Assembly: GCA_947396885.1 (NCBI GenBank)
Contig: OX377202.1
Span: forward strand, 12,524,001 to 12,588,000
Source of the DNA: Heligmosomoides polygyrus polygyrus
Taxonomy: Eukaryota; Nematoda; Chromadorea; Rhabditida; Heligmosomidae
Direction of reading: 5' to 3'
Length of the DNA stretch: 64,000 bases
This document shows, piece by piece, positions 61,709-64,000 of the stretch. The first letter of the stretch is position 1. Each line of letters opens with the position of its first letter. The position numbers and the translations under genes were made by a program. A model generated the notes under the pieces. It saw nothing but the letters and a program-made list of their open reading frames with translations. It was not told the origin of the DNA and did no database searches.

Positions 61709-64000
61709 TAGCGGGTAGAGGATGTTTTTTTAGTAAAGAACTGATGTTGAAGCTCTTGCTGAAGGAAAGGTGGCTCTCCTGATATCGCACATTTTCCTTA
61801 GCTTTTCTGGGGGGCATTACTCTCCGTGAGGGTTCTGCTTCCTTTTCGTGATCTAGTTCGTTATTTTCGGTAATAGTGACGTCCATTTTGCTTCGAATTT
61901 CGAGCGGGATTAGCTTGGTGATTGGACGTCGGCATATGTTCCCTGACTGTGTCAGAACTTCGGCTGTTCGAACTAGCCCATCAGAGCCTTCAACCAGTTG
62001 AGTAACGCGTGCGAGAGGCCAATAACCGCGAGGGACACACTCATCTTGTTGCACAATGACGATCTCACCAACTTCCGGTACTGAACGTGAGATGTGTCTG
62101 CCTTGTTTGAATTTGGTTTTATGAAGGTCACGGAGTTCGGTCAAATATTCGTTATGCCACCTGTTCCAAAAGTGGTCAGTCATTTCTTCGGCAAATTTTA
62201 GAGCCTCTTTGGCCTGCTCGGCTGTGGTGATAATGGTGTCTTCGTAGGTGGGATCAGCACTTTCATCTTCATCAGTACATCTAGGAAGGGAAAATTTTAG
62301 ATTGCCTTGTAGAAAGTCTACAGGTCTTAGTGGAAGTGAGGTCAAATCGCCGGGGTCGAGCTTAGTGAGAGGGCGAGTGTTGACCACCGCTTCTATACAT
62401 GTTGTTACAGTGGTTAGTTTTCTGAGTGAAAGGCGTTTACGGCGAATGGTGTTATTAAGACATTTCTTGACTGTTCCTACAAGGCGTTCCCATACTCCCC
62501 CCATCCAGGGAGCCGCAGGCGGGTTGAATACCCACTTTATGTTTTTTGTGGCTGAGTACGACATCACTGAGTGTCCTGAGTTTTGATCTTTTTCAAAAAG
62601 GTAGTTTATTATCTTGGCTCCAAGTACGAAGTTTGTGCCGCAGTCTGATCTGATAATGGATGGAACTCCTCGGCGACTTATGAAGCGTAAGAAGCTATCT
62701 AGAAATGCCGAGGTTGAAAGACTGTCCACCATTTCGAGGTGGATTGCTCGTGTTGTCAAGCATGTGTAAAGAGCGATGTAAACTTTCTCGCTGCTGTCGG
62801 TTGTGAATGGGCCTATGTAATCGCAGCCGACATGCTGGAAAGGTTTACATGCTACAACCCTATCTTTCGGAAGTGGAGCCATTTCCGGATGTGGGAACGG
62901 TAAGCCCTGTTCTTTTTTGCAGATCGTACATTGAGCGAGAATCTTGCGAACTGTGGCCGACGGCTGCGGGACCCAAAATCTCATCCTCAATAGTGATAGA
63001 GTATGATGGCGTCCACAGTGCATGTTGGTTTCATGTATTTCGTTGACTATAAGTCGTACAAGTTCGGATTTCTTCGGTAAGTAGATGGGCTCTCTTGTAT
63101 CGCGTGGGAACGCAGCATTATTTAGTCGTGATTTGGCCCTAATTATGTTGTTCTCATCGAGAAAGAGCATTTTGTCTTTGTGCTTTGACTGTATTTCCTT
63201 TATATCAATTCGGTTGGCTTCCGCTCGCAGCAAAATGGATTCACTGAGTTTGATTTCCTCCGCAGTTGGTTCGCCGCGTGCGGAGAAGCGGCACAGTACC
63301 TTTGTGTCGATGTGTTTGTTTGTACGTGCGGCGAATGTCGATGTCCAATGCGCAAGCGCCTTCATAGCGCGCGTGAGAACCCTCAGTGCCTGCGAGTAAC
63401 GTCGGAAGCGTGTCAAATCGATTATGGTACCTTGTTGTGGTGGTGCGATTCGAACAGCAGATGCGCAGCTCGCAGTGTCTTTGTTTTGAGCGCAGTCGTC
63501 AGTATGAGTGGTCACCGGGTAGCGATCGATTGATTCGATTGGCCAATATTTTATTGGAAGTCCCAGCCAGTGTGGTCCTTTTAGCCACGCACTACTTTCG
63601 AATTGCTCTCGGGTTGTTGGCCGAGTAGCCAAGTCTGCTGGGTTGTGATCAGATTCTATGTAGCCAAATTGAAGAACTACTCCTGTATTTTGAATTTGCT
63701 GACGTATTTTGTTAATACGATCAACCTGGTTGGCTACGAAGACGGGGAGCTGGCGTGAAGATAGTATCCATGCTAGAGCAATTTTGCTATCGCTAACAAT
63801 GTGCAGGGAGCTTATTCGTTTTTGGTACGAACGTAATATTGTTTTCGCTAATCGAGCAGAAAGTAGAATAGCGAGTAATTCCAGTCGTGGAATAGACAAA
63901 TTTCTTTTCAGAGGTGCAAGTCTTGCTTTTGCACATAGTAAGCCTCCAGTGTGATAATATGGAGGATGTGTTACGTAACTGCAACAGCCGATAGCTATTT
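61680..64000 (-). CDS. BEL/Pao Pol polyprotein, C-terminal part (runs off window)
   Basis: The frame is open to the right edge. The apparent beginning at 63899 is only an internal TTG, and upstream codons keep the BEL/Pao pattern. Domains in order: end of RT/RNase H (IPRLELLAILLSARLA, IVSDSKIALAWI), an H2C2 zinc region (HETNMHCGRHHTLS..CTICKKEQ), the integrase core with D (62820-62822, CDYIGPF), D (62643-62645, RSDCGTNF) and E (62487-62489, GGVWERLVG), and the BEL-type C-terminal domain (WNRWHNEYLTELRDLHKTKF, PRGYWPLARVTQLVEG). All three integrase catalytic residues are present. A basic tail of about 70 residues ends at TAA 61680-61682, overlapping the env start by 29 bases in another frame. 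Confidence 0.92.
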   Translation of the reverse strand, partial: IAIGCCSYVTHPPYYHTGGLLCAKARLAPLKRNLSIPRLELLAILLSARLAKTILRSYQKRISSLHIVSDSKIALAWILSSRQLPVFVANQVDRINKIRQQIQNTGVVLQFGYIESDHNPADLATRPTTREQFESSAWLKGPHWLGLPIKYWPIESIDRYPVTTHTDDCAQNKDTASCASAVRIAPPQQGTIIDLTRFRRYSQALRVLTRAMKALAHWTSTFAARTNKHIDTKVLCRFSARGEPTAEEIKLSESILLRAEANRIDIKEIQSKHKDKMLFLDENNIIRAKSRLNNAAFPRDTREPIYLPKKSELVRLIVNEIHETNMHCGRHHTLSLLRMRFWVPQPSATVRKILAQCTICKKEQGLPFPHPEMAPLPKDRVVACKPFQHVGCDYIGPFTTDSSEKVYIALYTCLTTRAIHLEMVDSLSTSAFLDSFLRFISRRGVPSIIRSDCGTNFVLGAKIINYLFEKDQNSGHSVMSYSATKNIKWVFNPPAAPWMGGVWERLVGTVKKCLNNTIRRKRLSLRKLTTVTTCIEAVVNTRPLTKLDPGDLTSLPLRPVDFLQGNLKFSLPRCTDEDESADPTYEDTIITTAEQAKEALKFAEEMTDHFWNRWHNEYLTELRDLHKTKFKQGRHISRSVPEVGEIVIVQQDECVPRGYWPLARVTQLVEGSDGLVRTAEVLTQSGNICRRPITKLIPLEIRSKMDVTITENNELDHEKEAEPSRRVMPPRKAKENVRYQESHLSFSKSFNISSLLKKHPLPANVISYHSRN

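Larger units (their letters stand above)
59067..64000 (-). mobile_element. BEL/Pao retrovirus-like element with phlebovirus-type env, 3' half
   Basis: On the minus strand from the right edge: the end of pol (RNase H, integrase and C-terminal domain), an env-like glycoprotein gene, and a small zinc-knuckle ORF. Gag, protease and RT lie beyond 64000. The integrase and its C-terminal domain, together with a GLLCAKARLAPLKRNLSIPR segment upstream of the RNase H, are of the BEL/Pao type. Nematode BEL elements with phlebovirus-like glycoproteins (Cer7 type) are known. All three visible reading frames are open. Confidence 0.9.

Noticed and set aside
61725..61731. -1 frameshift site joining pol and env
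   Set aside because: The A-run resembles a slippery heptamer, but env is in the +1 frame relative to pol, so a -1 slip would not enter it.

Overview
The window looks like repeat-dominated nuclear DNA of a strongylid, hookworm-like nematode. This is an inference from element content: a cecropia-type mariner close to the hookworm element bandit, RTE-clade LINE fragments of the kind abundant in Ancylostoma-type genomes, a BEL/Pao element with a phlebovirus-type glycoprotein (an arrangement known from nematodes), and AT-rich spacers with short nematode-style 3' UTR signals. Two 200-N runs (624-823 and 24554-24753) mark scaffold gaps. No complete host gene is visible. Only isolated candidate exons remain: 2969-3302 (-), 23373-23489 (+), 26916-27224 (-) and 56025-56117 (+). 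| Layout. 0-5 kb: minisatellites and a host-like 3' terminal exon. 5.3-10.1 kb: two RTE-type LINEs in divergent orientation, both broken. 10-20 kb: a TTCGAA minisatellite, a split dead mariner, a foldback element, an 8-bp-TSD MITE, a 1283-bp bandit-like mariner and an 888-bp deleted mariner. 20.1-22.5 kb: an element with long inverted arms that hosts two MITEs with 9-bp target duplications. 24-41 kb: SINE copies, a 394-bp-armed inverted repeat with tRNA-like promoters, TA-flanked transposons with a helix-turn-helix remnant, several LINE 3' fragments and a cluster of perfect palindromes. 41.9-49.3 kb: a complete, apparently young Ty3/gypsy retrotransposon. 49.3-58 kb: SINEs, a degenerate mariner, 42-bp minisatellites and a Mutator-like transposase remnant. 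59-64 kb (-): the 3' half of a BEL/Pao retrovirus-like element (pol, env-like gene and a small zinc-knuckle ORF), which runs off the right edge. | Together. The only elements with long intact reading frames are the gypsy element (one 2068-codon gag-pol frame, LTRs differing at one base in 460) and the BEL/Pao element. The other protein-coding elements are decayed. The tRNA-derived SINEs and the MITEs encode no protein and would depend on LINE or transposase enzymes supplied in trans. The features most worth following are the BEL env plus the extra zinc-knuckle ORF, the roughly 380-residue unassigned extension of the gypsy polyprotein, the shared 42-bp period of unrelated minisatellites, and the palindrome cluster at 33.7-34.3 kb.
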